A DNA stretch of 64,000 nucleotides from Phanerochaete sordida (taxonomy: Eukaryota > Basidiomycota > Agaricomycetes > Polyporales > Phanerochaetaceae): contig BPQB01000063.1 in the NCBI GenBank assembly GCA_019973155.2, positions 124,001 through 188,000 of the forward strand, in the 5' to 3' direction. Position 1 is the first letter of the stretch, and each line of letters opens with the position of its first letter. The translations under genes and the position numbers were made by a program. Below, piece by piece: positions 1-12,540 of the stretch. The notes beneath the pieces were generated by a model. It ran no database searches. It saw nothing but the letters and a program-made list of their open reading frames with translations, and was not told where the DNA came from.

Positions 1-1017
1 CTTCGACGTGTTCCATGGTCCAAACTCGTGAGTCTACCCGCCAATCTGGAACTAGTCGCCCCCCGTCAGTTTCTACCTCCCGTACACACAATCCATACCA
101 GCTCTGTCGACATCTGTCCTTGGTCCCTCTTGGACTTCACTTCCTTCCTGCACCTCTTTCCCAATATCACCGAGCTTGCTATCGCATCTTCATGCCAGCA
201 CTGCGCTACCGCCCCCATCGAACGGACGAACCTTACAGACGACCGCGTGCACCGACTGCTCATAGAAGACGTAGCTCCTGCTGCACGGGCTCGCTCACTC
301 AAAACGCCGCTGGACTTCTTGCGGAAGTACCCTGCTTTGCTGCACCTCGCCGTACAACGTATAGCTCCGTCGGAGCTGACCAAGGTCGCGACCTTTATCG
401 ATCACGCTGTGCAAAAGCTACAGACGTGCATCATACACGTAAACAACCAACTAGGTGAGTACACGGTCTGATAGGCAACATTATGCTCATCCGCAGCCAC
501 AGACGCAACTCGCGACCGACCACTGTGGCTTAGCGTTCCTATCTCTCATCTGGACAACCTCTGGCTCTTCGCGCTCTATCTCCCTCAGACGGCATCACTT
601 AGGAACGACGCTACCTATACCGCCATGTTATGCGACACCATTCTCTACAACCTACCGATGACTCTCGAGTGCTGCCAGCTCGTCTTCGGCGACCCCGACA
701 AACTACCGACCACAGACGGGATTGACGCTACGGATCGAATTCATGCCATGCCCTGGGACGACTTGTTCCGATGCATCGCGTTGGACAAGGACAGACACTG
801 CTGCGTTCGACTCACCTACGCCACCTGGTCCACAGAAGACAAGCGTTCGCTCAAGCTCCTCGCGCGCACGTATGGCAGTAAGTCTTCGTCAGGCGACACA
901 ACCAGCCGCTAACTTTTTACAGTCAAGGTTGAATTTCTGTCCGGCCCCATCGACTTCGCCGACGCCGCAGCTTATTGCCCATCCAGTTCATGGCCACAGC
1001 GACGCACCGTCGTGTGA
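1..1017 (+). CDS. F-box/LRR-type protein, 3' part (5' end outside window)
   Basis: Exons 1-454, 497-877 and 923-1017 read as one frame of 309 residues that is open to the left edge. Introns 455-496 (GTGAGT...GCAG) and 878-922 (GTAAGT...ACAG) are both phase 1 and join cleanly. The protein is rich in leucine-spaced strand/helix segments (LRKYPALLHLAVQRI, ISHLDNLWLFALYL), as in the C-terminal repeat region of Agaricomycete F-box proteins. The F-box itself would lie upstream and is not visible. The product would be a substrate-receptor subunit of an SCF ubiquitin ligase; this is inferred from style, not from a diagnostic motif. Stop TGA at 1015-1017. Confidence 0.55.
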
Positions 1018-1764
1018 ATGCACACCACCGTGGCCGTTCGCTACGACGCACTGGAATATCCATGTCTCTGTCTCAGTAGTTTCCGCACACGATTTCGTGT
1101 TTAAGCTCAATTATGTAATTCGATATGTCCCAAGCAGGAAGGGATAATTTACACCTCCTGCCCTCCGAGCTCTTTGTGTAGAAATCCCAATTTCCACAGT
1201 CGAACGTCGCTCCGAGCTCCCGGAGACAACTCGCGAACCGCTCGCTGCAAACTTGTTCGGCGACGGCGGCCCCCTCACCGGAGTGACATGCAAGCCCATA
1301 ACCCTGAGCGTGGACCACGAGTCCTGATCTTCGAAGGAGACCACAGAGCGCCGCCCAGGGCGCGCAAAGTGCGTCCGAACTTAACTGCACAAGACACCAC
1401 TGACACCAGCCAGTTCAACCTGAAGTTGTCACCGGAGGATCACTCTCTTGCGAGGACTAAATATACCCTTCATGTACTGCTCGCTGTGGACAATGAATGT
1501 GTGACCTGCCGCCGGCAGAGACAGTCGACATGAGCCTGCCGGACATATCAGCGATTTTCCTCTTTAGGGAATCGGCTGGTAGAGCGTAGCCGAGACCCAC
1601 GAGTACCGCCGTCCTCACAATAGCGCCTGAGGCACCACGTATCGAGCGCGCCATAGAGCTTGAGATATTGAGATATTACAGCTAGCGTACACATTCCTGT
1701 CTATAGCTATGGTACAGGATAATCCAACGGTGTACAATCAAGCTTAACGATAACTTAGCTGTAA
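1018..1764. other. intergenic, nothing supported
   Basis: This 747-bp stretch lies between two convergent genes. It holds only short open frames without family signature or splice-site support, and no tRNA or repeat was seen. It is probably the 3' flanks of both neighbours. Confidence 0.5.
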
Positions 1765-3524
1765 TCAAACATCGAACCGTCGAACCACTACGCCCCTCGC
1801 ATCTGCAGTAACGATCCTTCGCTCGTCGAAGACAACATGGCCCTTGATCTCCGGCAGCTCCACGGGCGACGCATCGTCATCCCCGGCACTCCCAGCAGAG
1901 AACACCTCCGCGCCGGTGCCAGCCTCGAGGTCCCACACCCAGATGCTCCCGTTCGCGCCGAGGCTGACACAACGGCCGTCCGCAAGCGCAAGCGCAGTGA
2001 CAGGGCCGAGCTGACCATGCAGCGAGCGCACATATGTGAGCTTCGGCGTGGATGCGCCCGCGGGGAGGTACAGCCGGTACAGCTGCAGCGAGCTCGGGCT
2101 GTGCATGCGCGCCGCGACGAAGCTGCTCGGCGATGACGAGGGTGAGGAGGGCGTGTCTGAGTCTGACGATGGGGAGCCGGCGTCCGCAGCGCGCGGAGCC
2201 TCGTCCGGCGCGAGCACGACCCATTTGCCGTCGGTCTGCGTGTCCGCGACGCGTGCGACGCGCCGGCCCCACTGCTCGCGCATAAGCCGCAACTTGCTCT
2301 CGTCGATCCACCCGGAGGGCACGTCGTAGGCGCGGATCGTCCGCGAGGACGAGACGACGAACGAAGGCGCGGTCGTGATGATGAGCTCCGTCGCACCGAC
2401 GCTCCAGTGTGCCGGGAAGACGGGTATGGCGTACGCGATGATAAGTTTGTACGTGTCCGTGCCTGCCGGAGTGAGCACCAGCGAGCTCGGCGGATGCGAG
2501 GTGAACGACGAGAGCGTCAGCTTGTGGGTGATGGCGCCAGCAGAAACTTCATAGAGCGAGAGGTGGAAAGACTGCGACAGGGTCGCCAGTAATCGACCGT
2601 GGAAAGCAGCCTGAAGGATCGGCGCAGTCCGAGGTATGCGGACTGCAGGCAGATAGGAAAGCCGGCTGACGGATTCTGTTGACTGGTGTTGGCCAACAGA
2701 GAAGATTATAAACTCTCCGGTAGAGAGAAAGGTCGCAAGGCGGAAACTCTGAGTACGGGCTGGCGGAGACTGGTCCAAAGCGAGGGCTGTAATGATCGTT
2801 GATGGCTGAGACCTTGGTGTCTGGCATGATAGCGAGCGCATGCCATGGAAGGGACAGACAAGCTGGACTTCGGGATAAGGGGACTGTGTCCTAGTGCTCG
2901 TGATGGTAAGAGCACCGGCCAGTAAGACATGGGACCCTGAAAGGGTTTGCTCGGCAGGACCTGGCAGACTTCGCAGCTCATCAGGATCTTCATACAGACG
3001 TTCTACAGAGCAGCGCCCTGTATGTTGCTCGTTAGCGTGATAGTGAAGCATGATGGGCTCCTGGGACTCACCTGTACGCCAATTAGAGCTGATCCGGAAC
3101 ATCCACTTCCAGTCCCTGAAGTCCTCAGGAAGCTCATGCTTCGCTCGTCCAGGTAGAGGTTTCGTCTCTCTGCCATCGCTCCGCCCAATGAATCCCCGCA
3201 CGCCCCTCAGCCTGGTGCGGCCATACTCGCTCAGGTACAAGCTCTTCCATAGCTAAGCCGGCAGACGCAGTTCAGCGGACGCTCCGACGGACGGGCCTGT
3301 GAGGTGCCAAGTACCTGATTGTCTTGCGCGAGACGCGACCAGTCGCGGTTGACGTGCTGTACCGTGCAGAGGTCTGCGTAGGGCAGATAGGAGAAGATGG
3401 TCAGGATGACCTCGTCGTATAGCGCGTTGAATGGCCGGTACGACGGCGCGGTGGTGTGCGGGGCTACACCGAAGGGACGCTTCGCCTCCGGAAGGCCCGT
3501 AGGTGACAATTTGCGCTTGGACAT
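1765..3524 (-). CDS. F-box protein with beta-propeller-like C-terminal region
   Basis: Exons (minus strand) 3524-3315, 3252-3072 and 3017-1765 give 547 residues. The F-box lies at about residues 30-70 (LYDEVILTIFSYLPYADLCTV then VNRDWSRLAQDNQLWKSL). The intron 3314-3253 falls inside the typical DNQ/LWKSLY junction, which supports the splice. The remainder has recurring strand patterns ending in WVWDLEAGTG-like WD repeats, so a beta-propeller that recruits substrates to SCF is likely. The second intron, 3071-3018, is exactly 54 nt with GTGAGT, a CTAAC branch site and ACAG. It contains no stop in frame, so a retained form would add 18 residues. There is a low-complexity serine/proline stretch before the last repeats. 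Confidence 0.8.
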
Positions 3525-4344
3525 CTGAGCTGCCAGAGCTGCCAGTGAAGGCTCCGAGAACGACAGTCGAGATAGAGGTTGAGCAAGAGGTAAGAAGGCC
3601 TTAAGCTGATCACCAGAGTGACATAAGAAAACGTGCTTATCGAGACTGAAGTCGGCTATACTCCCGCGTTGATCTCATTACAATACGATACTTATGGGCA
3701 GCCGAAGCAAAGCTATCTCACATTCATTGATTAGACGCCCACTCCACGAAAGACGGTCGCAGGCTCAGCCTCGCTATACAGTGAACGCAAACCAAATATG
3801 GCTCTTCAAGGCTGTGGATATCGTCAAGCTATGGTAAATTAGCGGTGACACGGCCTCGCAATTATATCGGGATTGCTATAGCGGACGACCGCAAGCATGC
3901 GGTGCTCGAGTTCAAGTAGTGTCAAGCATAGAAGCGGATGTGCCCTCATCGAGATCTTTCGCCGTATAGCTATCACGGCGTTGAGAGAGGTGCGTATATG
4001 CATAGCGACCAGGTCTCGCTCTTGGATGCATGAGCATCCGAGGGATCCGGGTAGCTACCTTCTGATAGAAGTGGAGCACCGATTCAGCGGACTGACGATG
4101 CATGGAAGTACTGGATGGTATGGTTTCGCATTGTACTTGGCACGAACAAGGCATGCATGCTTACTGCAACGGCAGAGCCTTTCAAACTCGAAGAACATCG
4201 TCGTCGCTTCCAGCTTCCGAGCGTGCCTCGGGGCGAACATGTACGCGATTGCGATTCCGTGACGGACAAGGTTGGCATTCATCTCCGCAAGACGCGTGAT
4301 TGGAAGGAAAGACACGGTTTGCGGCGGTGCACCATGACGTTCCG
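3525..4344. other. intergenic between two minus-strand genes
   Basis: 820 bp from the start of the F-box/propeller gene to the stop of LSM2. Open frames here are short shadows without splice logic. It presumably holds the promoter of the F-box gene and the LSM2 3' flank. No repeat or RNA gene was recognised. Confidence 0.5.
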
Positions 4345-4846
4345 TTACCGCTTTGTCTGTGCGGCGGATTCTATACAAGGAATGAGCCCGCAAATCCAGC
4401 CACAAGAGCAGCGACGTACCGCGCCTCGTGGCGTCTTCGAGTAGCTGAGTATCCACAGACTCTGGAGGGAGCTGGACGTATCGCACTACGGAGCCACGGA
4501 TGAAGCAGTTCTTCACAGCCATCTGCGAAGGCGCCACCCCGTTTAGCGATAAGCCGGCCGTATGTCATACGAACACGCACCATGTGCGGGTGCCGGGCCT
4601 CATCCAACACTTTGATGTTATCCAGACGGATGTTCAGGAACCTATGAGCGCGGCCTACGTTAGTCCGAGGTCTGTCGGGCAATGCACACCACGCACTGGT
4701 CCACCGACTTCAGTACACCCGTGATGGAAAGGTCGTTCTTGAGTTCGACGGTGACCTGCTGGTCCGTGAGGGTTTTGAATACTGAGAAGATGAGCTGAGG
4801 TCAAGATCAGAGACGTGAAGGGGATGCCGGTGCCTGCACTGACCAT
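4345..4846 (-). CDS. LSM2: U6 snRNA-associated Sm-like protein LSm2
   Basis: Exons (minus) 4846-4844, 4794-4697, 4641-4581, 4522-4420 and 4370-4345 give 96 residues, the usual LSm2 length. LSm2 is a subunit of the LSm2-8 ring that binds the U6 snRNA 3' end, and of the cytoplasmic LSm1-7 mRNA decay ring. Sm1 is seen as VELKNDLSITGVLKSVDQ then FLNIRLDNI, Sm2 as VKNCFIRGSVVRYVQLP, and the tail is LEDATRRESAAQTKR. Exon 1 codes only the initiator ATG, in a GCCACCATGG-like context, followed by a 49-nt GTCAGT...CTCAG intron. Exon 2 then starts LIFSVFKTLTDQQV, matching the family start MLF-SFFKTL. All introns are 49-58 nt. There is no other ATG that yields the conserved N-terminus. Confidence 0.93.
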
Positions 4847-6090
4847 GGTGGCGGCTCGAGACAGCGGCGGACGTCGAGGTCGAAAGCAAGCTCACGACGC
4901 GCGCGGCGCTCACGCTTGGTCCAATAGGCGCCCAACACTGATGAGGCGCGCGAACTCGCCTGCGCTCGCCACGCCAACTTGTCTCTGTCCACCACAATCC
5001 AACTTGGTTGGCCCAAAATTATTATTTGACGAAGGCTTCAAGCTCTTTCCTTGCTGGAGATATGCACGCTTGCCGGGCTGCTATGAGCGTCGTGGTAGTA
5101 TCCTAACTCCAAACGACGACGACAACGACGATCTTCCAGTCTTCGGCCCAGAGTCACGCAGCCTCCGTACAGTCGGCGATTTGGGAGTAGCGTATATTTC
5201 TCCCTCGTATCCCTTCGGCATACTGACATGGTTCTCCGTAGTGAACTGCCCGTCCGTACATATGGTCGTGGCACTCTCGGCGTCCAAGCGCTGGACGCTG
5301 GGAACCCTCCGGTCGGAAGGTAGTGCACATTTCCTCCTGCCAGCGGTGACAGATTTCCGCCGTCGTGTGGCAGCAGAGGATCTGCGTTATGAGGCTCTAG
5401 TCTTGATTTGCTCTCATTGCACATCCTCTGCCACCAGCCTTCACACCGGTGCTTGCGGTGCATCGGGCGTTGTTCCTTTACACCCGGGATGATTCGCCGG
5501 CAGCTCATTTGACCACGCCACACCGAGATTCCTTGGTCATTTCCTGCTCGTGTATTTACCTGCCTCAGTCCTCTTCTTCAGCGTGGTTCCTGATGCGCAA
5601 GCATTGCTTTGCAGGAGTTTTATTTCCACCGGCCGGCGATGCTGTGATCGATATTCAATCAAGGTACACAATATCCAAATCGCCAGGGGCTCCGTCGCAC
5701 TCCCAGGAACGTCAAGACCTCATCGGGGGCTAAACACGGCTGCCCGCGCGGACAATGCAAACTTCGCCTCTTGCGGGCAACTCTGGACCAGTATGCGCGA
5801 GCTTCGCTCGAGTGCTCTTCCACGGCACAGCCCGGTCCCTGCCAGCACGTAGCCCAGGCCTATCGGTGCACGCGTTATTGCCGGCTTCTCAGTCGCTACT
5901 ACCGAACCTGGACAGCGTAGCCCACGCAAGAACCTCCCGCCCAGCAATGTACCTGTCAATGCCTCGTTTTTCGACTTTGCCATTTGCCGGAGAAAGCCAA
6001 GGGCCGCGCCGGGTTCCACAGCGTATATGAGGCTCGCGGCCACAGTGGCTCTTCGCTATCTACCTCTCAACTCTCAAAAACTACCCGACT
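4847..6090. other. divergent intergenic region
   Basis: 1.24 kb between LSM2 (-) and the prenyltransferase (+), so it should carry both promoters. Open frames of up to 225 residues (4815-5492 +, 5038-5523 -) overlap each other on opposite strands. They show no recognisable domain or splice pattern, so I do not call them. Confidence 0.5.
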
Positions 6091-7130
6091 ATGGAGCGAG
6101 CTCGCGCAATGGCAAAATCTGTGGCTCACCATGCCAACACGATTCACCTATTCACCAAGTCTGACATCAAAACTACCATCGTGCCCGTGGTATGTGCTGG
6201 TATACTCGTATGCTTGACCCCGCTAAGTTTCTTGATACTGTGCAGACGCTATTCGCCCTCGTCGCAACTCCACTATGCTCCTTCCACCGTGTCCCACACA
6301 TCATCCTCTGGGTGTGGCTCCACATCCTGCAGTTCGATGTCTCGAACCAGTGTTTCTCCACGGAGGAAGACAAGCGCAACAAAGCAGACCGTCCTCTCGC
6401 CGCAGGACGTATCAGCATCCGTCATGCGACCATCCTACGCTGGGCACTTCTTCCCATATGCCTCCTTGTCTCCCTGGCCTACAGCCCGGAGGTTCTCTAC
6501 GCCAGTGCGGCCATGGCCGTGCTGACGATTATCTACAACGAATGCCAGGCACACGCTGCGCATTGGTCGGTCCGCAACCTTCTCAACGCGGTTGGCTACG
6601 CAACGTTCGAGACCGGTGCGACGCTGGTAGCGGGTGCGTTTACTCCACTCTTCTCCTTCGCTACTCCCAGTCGCTCATATCCGCGCAGGCTTCGACTGCA
6701 CGCGTCTCGACCGCACCGCGGTGCTCGCGATCTGCCTGAGCACGGGCATCATGGCGAGCACGTACCACGTGCAGGACTTCAAGGACGTCGAGGGCGACCG
6801 CCTCATCGGCCGGCGCACGCTGCCCATCGTCGCGCCGCGGCACGCACGCAAGACCGTCATCGCAGGCCTCGTCGCGTGGTCGCTCGCGCTCGCGCGTATC
6901 TGGGGGCTCGACACGCTCACCGCCGCCGTGCTGCTGCTCCTCGGCGCGGCCGTTGGCGGCCGCTTCCTGCTGTACCGCACCGTGCGCGCGGACCAGGTGT
7001 CGTTCTATCTGTATAACGTACGTCCCACGTGCTCGCTTTCTCTCTCGTGTCTTCCAGCTCACGGTCTCTCACGCAGGTCTGGCTCTCGTGCACGTTCGCG
7101 CTGCCTGCGTACTGGAGACTGGCCGCATAG
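6091..7130 (+). CDS. UbiA-superfamily prenyltransferase-like membrane protein
   Basis: Exons 6091-6189, 6246-6633, 6689-7017 and 7077-7130 give 289 residues. The first Asp-rich region is NQCFSTEEDKRNKADRP followed by LAAGR, the fungal form of the NDxxDxxxD motif. The second is DFKDVEGDRLIGRRTLP, the DxxxDxxxD form. Between and after them are hydrophobic segments (LRWALLPICLLVSLAYS, VLTIIYNECQ, LAICLSTGIMAS, TAAVLLLLGAAVGG) as in a multi-helix membrane fold. Members transfer prenyl groups or act as membrane terpene cyclases. The substrate cannot be read from the sequence, and no terpene or polyketide partner gene is adjacent. Introns are 55-59 nt with good GT/AG sites. ATG 6091 is the first in frame; an internal ATG at residue 7 is an alternative. 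Confidence 0.85.
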
Positions 7131-8322
7131 ACTGGGCGATAGAGAGCGCCTTCCCATTTTAGACGGTCGCGGATATGACGCGTTCTCGTGCAATGTCAGA
7201 TCTTTTCTGCGCATCTTCTAACGTGTCTGTGTGGGACGTGAAAGGGCAGGCGAACATACACAAGGTTCTACACCGCCTGATTTTCATTTTACAGAGCTTG
7301 CTCGATTGTTGTATCTGTTCGGTACGTCACCGACGTTCTTCCTTACCCATGTACCCGTGCTGATACTGCCTCCAAAGGCTACGCAAGCTGCGTGGACTGT
7401 GAAGGGTCAGCAGGAAGCGACTCAGGGTTACGTCCAGCTGTGCCGAGTCTGTGAATGTGCTTAGGAACCGCGATGTTCGTGCACCTCCCGGGCCCTTTCC
7501 GCTCCCGTCGCAGATGAACATGGCAGCGAACAAGCTTGTTTGAACGGCCTGTGACATCGCTCGACGGAAGACTTCGGAAGCCAATTGACCCTCGTGGGCA
7601 AGTCGTCTCCTGCACGTTTCCGCCCGCCCTTAAGCTCATTGCACTCGGCTTCTCTTCCGACTGGGTGTAGCGTTCCCACTGGACCCTAGTCAAGATGTGA
7701 TGCACAAGGCCATCGCGAACCACGGGCATCGCGATTCTACGACGGCCCATCGTGTAGAAATCCCCACGACCCTCTCATCCCAGACGACTCGGGCCCGTGC
7801 TTCGCGGCTGCTGTCGCTGAACTCATTCGTCCCGAAATACAGGGTCGCCCGCAGCCAGCCTCGCGACTACCAGCATGAAGTTGCCGGGCTGACAACCCCT
7901 CGATAACTGCTACCTGGAAATGGTGAGGATGACTCCATGATCTGCCGCATCCTGACATAGGGACGCTGTACATCCAGATCACAGAAATGCGACATAGATG
8001 TTTCAGCGCAAGCACGTCGACCACGCTCTCGACGCGTGCTCTGTTCTCGCGGGCGTCTTTTGGTCTGGCCCAAGACCAAATCTGCACACGCGTTGTTGGT
8101 GAGGTCGCTATCTGACCGGACAAGGACCTGCTTTCGGCTCACATCATTTCTGCTGTACAGGACACTGCACGCAGATACACCACTTCGAGGATTGTCGGCC
8201 AGCCTAGACCTGTGCCTCCGACGTGGGAGGCGCATATAGCGTAGGAGGACGACTCTGACGACCTGGTTTTTCCCGCCTTGACATCAGTCGTGCCGACAGA
8301 GATATCCTCTGCAGGATAAACC
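7131..8322. other. intergenic, nothing supported
   Basis: 1.19 kb between two plus-strand genes. Short open frames on both strands lack domains and splice continuity. It probably holds the 3' flank of the prenyltransferase and the promoter of the next gene. Confidence 0.5.
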
Positions 8323-11300
8323 ATGTGCTACGGCGAGAATAACGCGACGCATGCTGCCTCGTACTTCAACACCCAGCTATACGGGCTGTGGAAGGTAGCC
8401 GATGAATGCGCGAACCACTACCTCGGCGAGGATCGCCAGGACTTGAAGCCTGACGAGAGGCCTCATCGTGCGTAGCTGACATCCAACGCCACTCGATTTG
8501 AGCGAACTAATTGACACTTGCTCAGGATACACTTTCGCGCTGGCTGCCTGGCACTATGGCCGACATCGTCAGGGATATGCCGCATCAGTGGACGACATGA
8601 TGTTCTACGCGTCATTCCAAGTACCAGAACTCAGCTTTATCTGTAACCACGAAGCCGAATTCCGCATCCGAGTCGCAGATGAGAGCGATGACGTTGAGCC
8701 CTACTACGGCCACTTCAACCTCGATTCGCATCGCGCATCAGAAAGCGCGACCGCGGAACTGTGAGGAAAATCGACTGTTGAATGCAATGGCCTGCTAATT
8801 TACATGCGTCGTAGCTCGCGCAACCAATCTCTGAAGCCTGGCACGACGTTCGTTTTCCGGGTACCATTCCGGACGACGGACTTCCAAGGAAATGCTGCTC
8901 TGATCGGCAACGGGAATCACGTCCTGAGCTGGCTCGTCCTTGATTACAGGCGTGAGTCTCATAAGAGTACAGCAATATCGACGAGCTGACTTGTTCCCAG
9001 GAGCCAAACTAGCGAAAATCGAACCGTCGGTCGACCAACCATCATTCCAAGCTCTCGAGATCTACCTCCGAGCATACCTCTCCTTCCTGCAAGCTGCTGG
9101 ACACCACGTCTTTCTCTCTCTTCCCAGCTTCAGCGACGCGGAGGGCGGAGTTGACATCCACTACTCCGAGGTCATCACGCACCAGTCGCGCCTACAAGAA
9201 GTCCATGGCGTTGCCATCACCGATATCAACAAGTACCTCTCTACGGCGTGGCTGAAGGCGGCGATGCTTGCCAGCGGCCCCGAGGGGCAGATCTACGACC
9301 GCCCAGGGATCTCTCTGGCTGAGTACCAAAGTACCTGGCTCTCTCAAAGATCTGACGTCCACTTTCACTTCACATTTGGTCCCCCGGAAGTATCTGTGTT
9401 GTGCAATGACGAGGTTGTTGTGAATTTCGTCATCGACGAGGCCTCGTTCTACCAGTCCGACAACTTTGAAGGGTAAGCCTTCTTTTTTGAGGTCTCAGCT
9501 ATGGTCATAGTCGACTATGATGGCACTCAGGAGTTCGCTCCGGACATACATGAATTGGAAGGTTGCCGTTGTCTTCGACCTCGATTATGAAGAGCCGCCT
9601 GAAGAGGGTGGGAACGTGCGGCGCTGCAAGATCAGGATGGCCGGTGAGTCAGCGTGCCCTTCGTCGGCTGGAACCGTGCGACTCATGCCATGCTCGATCA
9701 ACCAGGTGCGCGGCTCGTGGTGGGCTGCTCGACATTTGAAGGCCTCGACATGAATGACGACATCAGCCTACATTGCCGCTATCGCACAGCCGAGTTCATC
9801 TCGGGAGAGTATCTGTCTATTCTCGAGAGTGGGGGCTACAACCTCATTTTCGAACACGACCGTCGCTGGGCGGCTCAGGGAGACGAGTTTGAGCAGGCGG
9901 AAGACCCAACGTTTGCCAACGATTCTACATGGTCCGCTGCTGATACCGTCGAGGACGCCTCGGGCAAGATCACGAAGGCCGCCATCTGGCACAATATCAT
10001 CCAGCAGAGCGACATGTATGGCTACGAGCAACTTACCGCGCTGTCAGAGACCGCAATCAACCAAAACTTCCACTCGCTCGCGGGACAAAACGATATGCTT
10101 CAAGAATGGACGTTCGAGGACTTTTTCTCCGTGACCTTTAAGCCTCCCACAGTCCGCCTTCGCAGCGACGGTCGCGCTCTCATTACCTTCCACTTGAAGG
10201 ATGGTTTTGTGAGGGCTCTGAAAAATCGGAAGCCTCACCCACAGTGCGTCCTCCCGAGATTTGCGTGGACGTGAAGCTGACCTTTCGCAGAGGAGAAAAG
10301 AAGGACTTCACGAACTGGCGCGTGACCTTCGAAGTTGGCTTAGGGATATGCGACCATGACGCCGTTCCGGGCATCACTACGCCGTGGCAGTCTGTGTCGA
10401 TGTTGGAGCAGAGCAGGGTGCGGCAGGATATTGGTCCTGACTCTGGTGCAACGCTGAAACACCTCTATCTTGACTTGCGGCGTACGTATCTTATCCTCTC
10501 CTTGATTGTGACTAGCTAAAATTGCCCAGGGGCTTCATTCCTTCACGACCAGTCGTATTTTGAGGGTCTACACAGCGCACAGAACAAGCGTTTCGTCGAC
10601 CAAATTCAGGCTGCAGTTCTCTACCTACGGGAATACTACTTGGCGCAATTCATGGCTTCCGGCTTCCACGTCCTCTACACCATCCCATTATGGCTTGGTG
10701 GCCTTGCGTCTTCTGAGCATCCCCACAGACTAGTCCACATGACCTTCCAGGTTTACGCCAACAAGGCTATATCTACGACGCCGTACACATGGAGCGACAA
10801 CTCTCGCCTATACCAGCCTATCATCGTCATCGTTGGCACTTGCTCAAACCGTCAAACGCTTTCCTCAGGCTTCCAGTACTCGACCGAATGGGTTGCCCAC
10901 GCGGGCCGATTCTCCTCCTGCGGTACCGTCGGCATCTCAGCAGACCTCTTCCTTCGCGGCAAGCTGCTACCCATCGTCTCCGAGATCAACGCCGCCACCA
11001 CCATCATCCCGAACTTCTCCGGAATCAAGCAGTCTCAATGGAATCTTGCGCTCACTACATGGTCCGAGCACCGCGACCGGAAGGACGAGCCTCCGCCGCC
11101 ACCGTCTGCGGTCGATGGGTCTCCGGACGAGCCACTCAAGTTCCTCTGGAAGCACCACGACAAGCTCAACTACGAGCATACTAGTCCCAGCCAGCACATC
11201 GCGGATGGAGTGTATACTGTCACATGTAAATCCTCATGCTTAAGTGGTGGCTACTGGAATGGCTGACGCGCTGCGCCCACAGGCGACACTGAAAACAGCC

Positions 11301-12221
11301 TAGAGATACCCACCATCTACAAGCAGGGAACCATGGCAATAGACCTTCGCGGCAAGGTCACTTTGCAGCTGGACGTCCACCTCGATAACCATGGGCTCCC
11401 TTCGGACTGGAGGTACGTACATGGGCTGTCTGACCTCACGTCAACACTGACAATCCTGCAGCTCGAAGGCATCTGTAGAGTGGACGGCGTCGATTGTCGT
11501 TCATTCCGAAGCCGCTGGTTTAGTAGTCAACGTCTCAAGTTCACCGCCGATGTTCAAGAGTCTCGAATACACCACAGGCACTGGCGATCATCCTACTCTT
11601 GACCCTGAGGATCTCCTTCGCGCCGTCTTCCCCCCTACTGTGGACGTCAGCGACGCCAACATCGAGTTCTCGCGCTTCGCACGCGTATGGCAGTCGTGCT
11701 ACCCGGGCTCCTCCGCGTTCACGCTCTGCAACCCCGTCTTCAACGCGAAGGGCGACCTGCTCTTCGAACTGCAGCCGTACGCGGACCCCACGAGCCCCAC
11801 CGACCCCGACGCCCCGCCACCTACGTTCGCCTTCAGCAAGATGCCCGGCGGCCGCCGCGACCCGTTCGGGGTTCGACGGGGCACAAACCGCCCCCACCGC
11901 ACCGCCAGCCGCCAGACCGGTGAGCGCCGCCCTTCACCTGCTCGTCCGTACGAGGATACTCATCGCGCAGGGCGAGCAGGTGCGTCAACGCCGGAGCCAC
12001 ATGCGAATGGCGCGATGCGGCCACGCGACAGCAGCCGGTTTTCCATGTCGTCAAGGTCGATGAGCCCCTCCGTTCCCTCTGGCACACGAGCCCCGGTGCC
12101 ACGACCCGTGGTGACCACCACTATGCCGGCATCGAGGAGCCAGTGGAACATCACCGCTAGTGAAGAGATGACTCCCACCAAGGCGTACTCGACGCAATCC
12201 TCTGAGAGCGCGTATTCGTAA
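8323..12221 (+). CDS. 1138-residue repeat protein of unknown function
   Basis: Ten exons: 8323-8467, 8526-8760, 8815-8951, 9001-9472, 9531-9643, 9706-10243, 10291-10481, 10530-11225, 11283-11412, 11462-12221. All nine introns are 47-62 nt and the phases agree, so the model is strong although I do not recognise the family. A module recurs about three times. It starts near an alanine-rich helix (VAITDINKYL; LTALSETAINQNF), followed by PPxVxL and a strand pair (FGPPEVSVLCNDEVVVNFVI; FKPPTVRLRSDGRALITFHL). Another recurring segment is an amphipathic YL..YL..L...G.H helix (IYLRAYLSFLQAAGHHVF; LYLREYYLAQFMASGFHVL). There is no signal peptide or membrane span, so it is likely cytosolic. The last 110 residues are Ser/Arg/Pro-rich and probably disordered. 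A possible extra 51-nt in-frame intron begins near 11920 (GTGAGC...CGCAG). A lipid-binding TULIP-like fold is one guess; confidence in function is very low. Confidence 0.85.
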
Positions 12222-12540
12222 CATTTTGTCCCGGCTCTGGAGGACGGAACCGAGTGTGCTGGTATTGGTATCCTAGGTTAACAGACGATATGAGACATGG
12301 CTACAGACAGATTGCAATACATCTTCGAAGTGCTGGCTTGGGTGTGACCTAATCCAATGTTACAACAGAATCCTGAGTGCAGTGTACAATTACAGCACAA
12401 GCGAGGGAGGCGTAATCCTGAGATGATGGAATGAGAAATTCCAGAAGAGGGCAATATACCGGCGGGGCCACTAGGAAGCCTACAGGAGGAAAACGGGTGT
12501 CAGCAAAGCGGTTAGTGTAGCAGGTGGGTCTCGCTTACAA
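12222..12540. other. convergent 3' flanks
   Basis: 319 bp between the stop of the 1138-residue protein gene (+) and the stop of the F-box gene (-). AT-richer than the coding DNA. No gene seen; presumably two overlapping or adjacent 3' UTRs. Confidence 0.5.

Noticed and set aside
4815..5523. 225-residue (+) and 161-residue (-) overlapping open frames upstream of the prenyltransferase
   Set aside because: No domain, no splice chain, and they overlap each other on opposite strands; likely non-coding promoter region.
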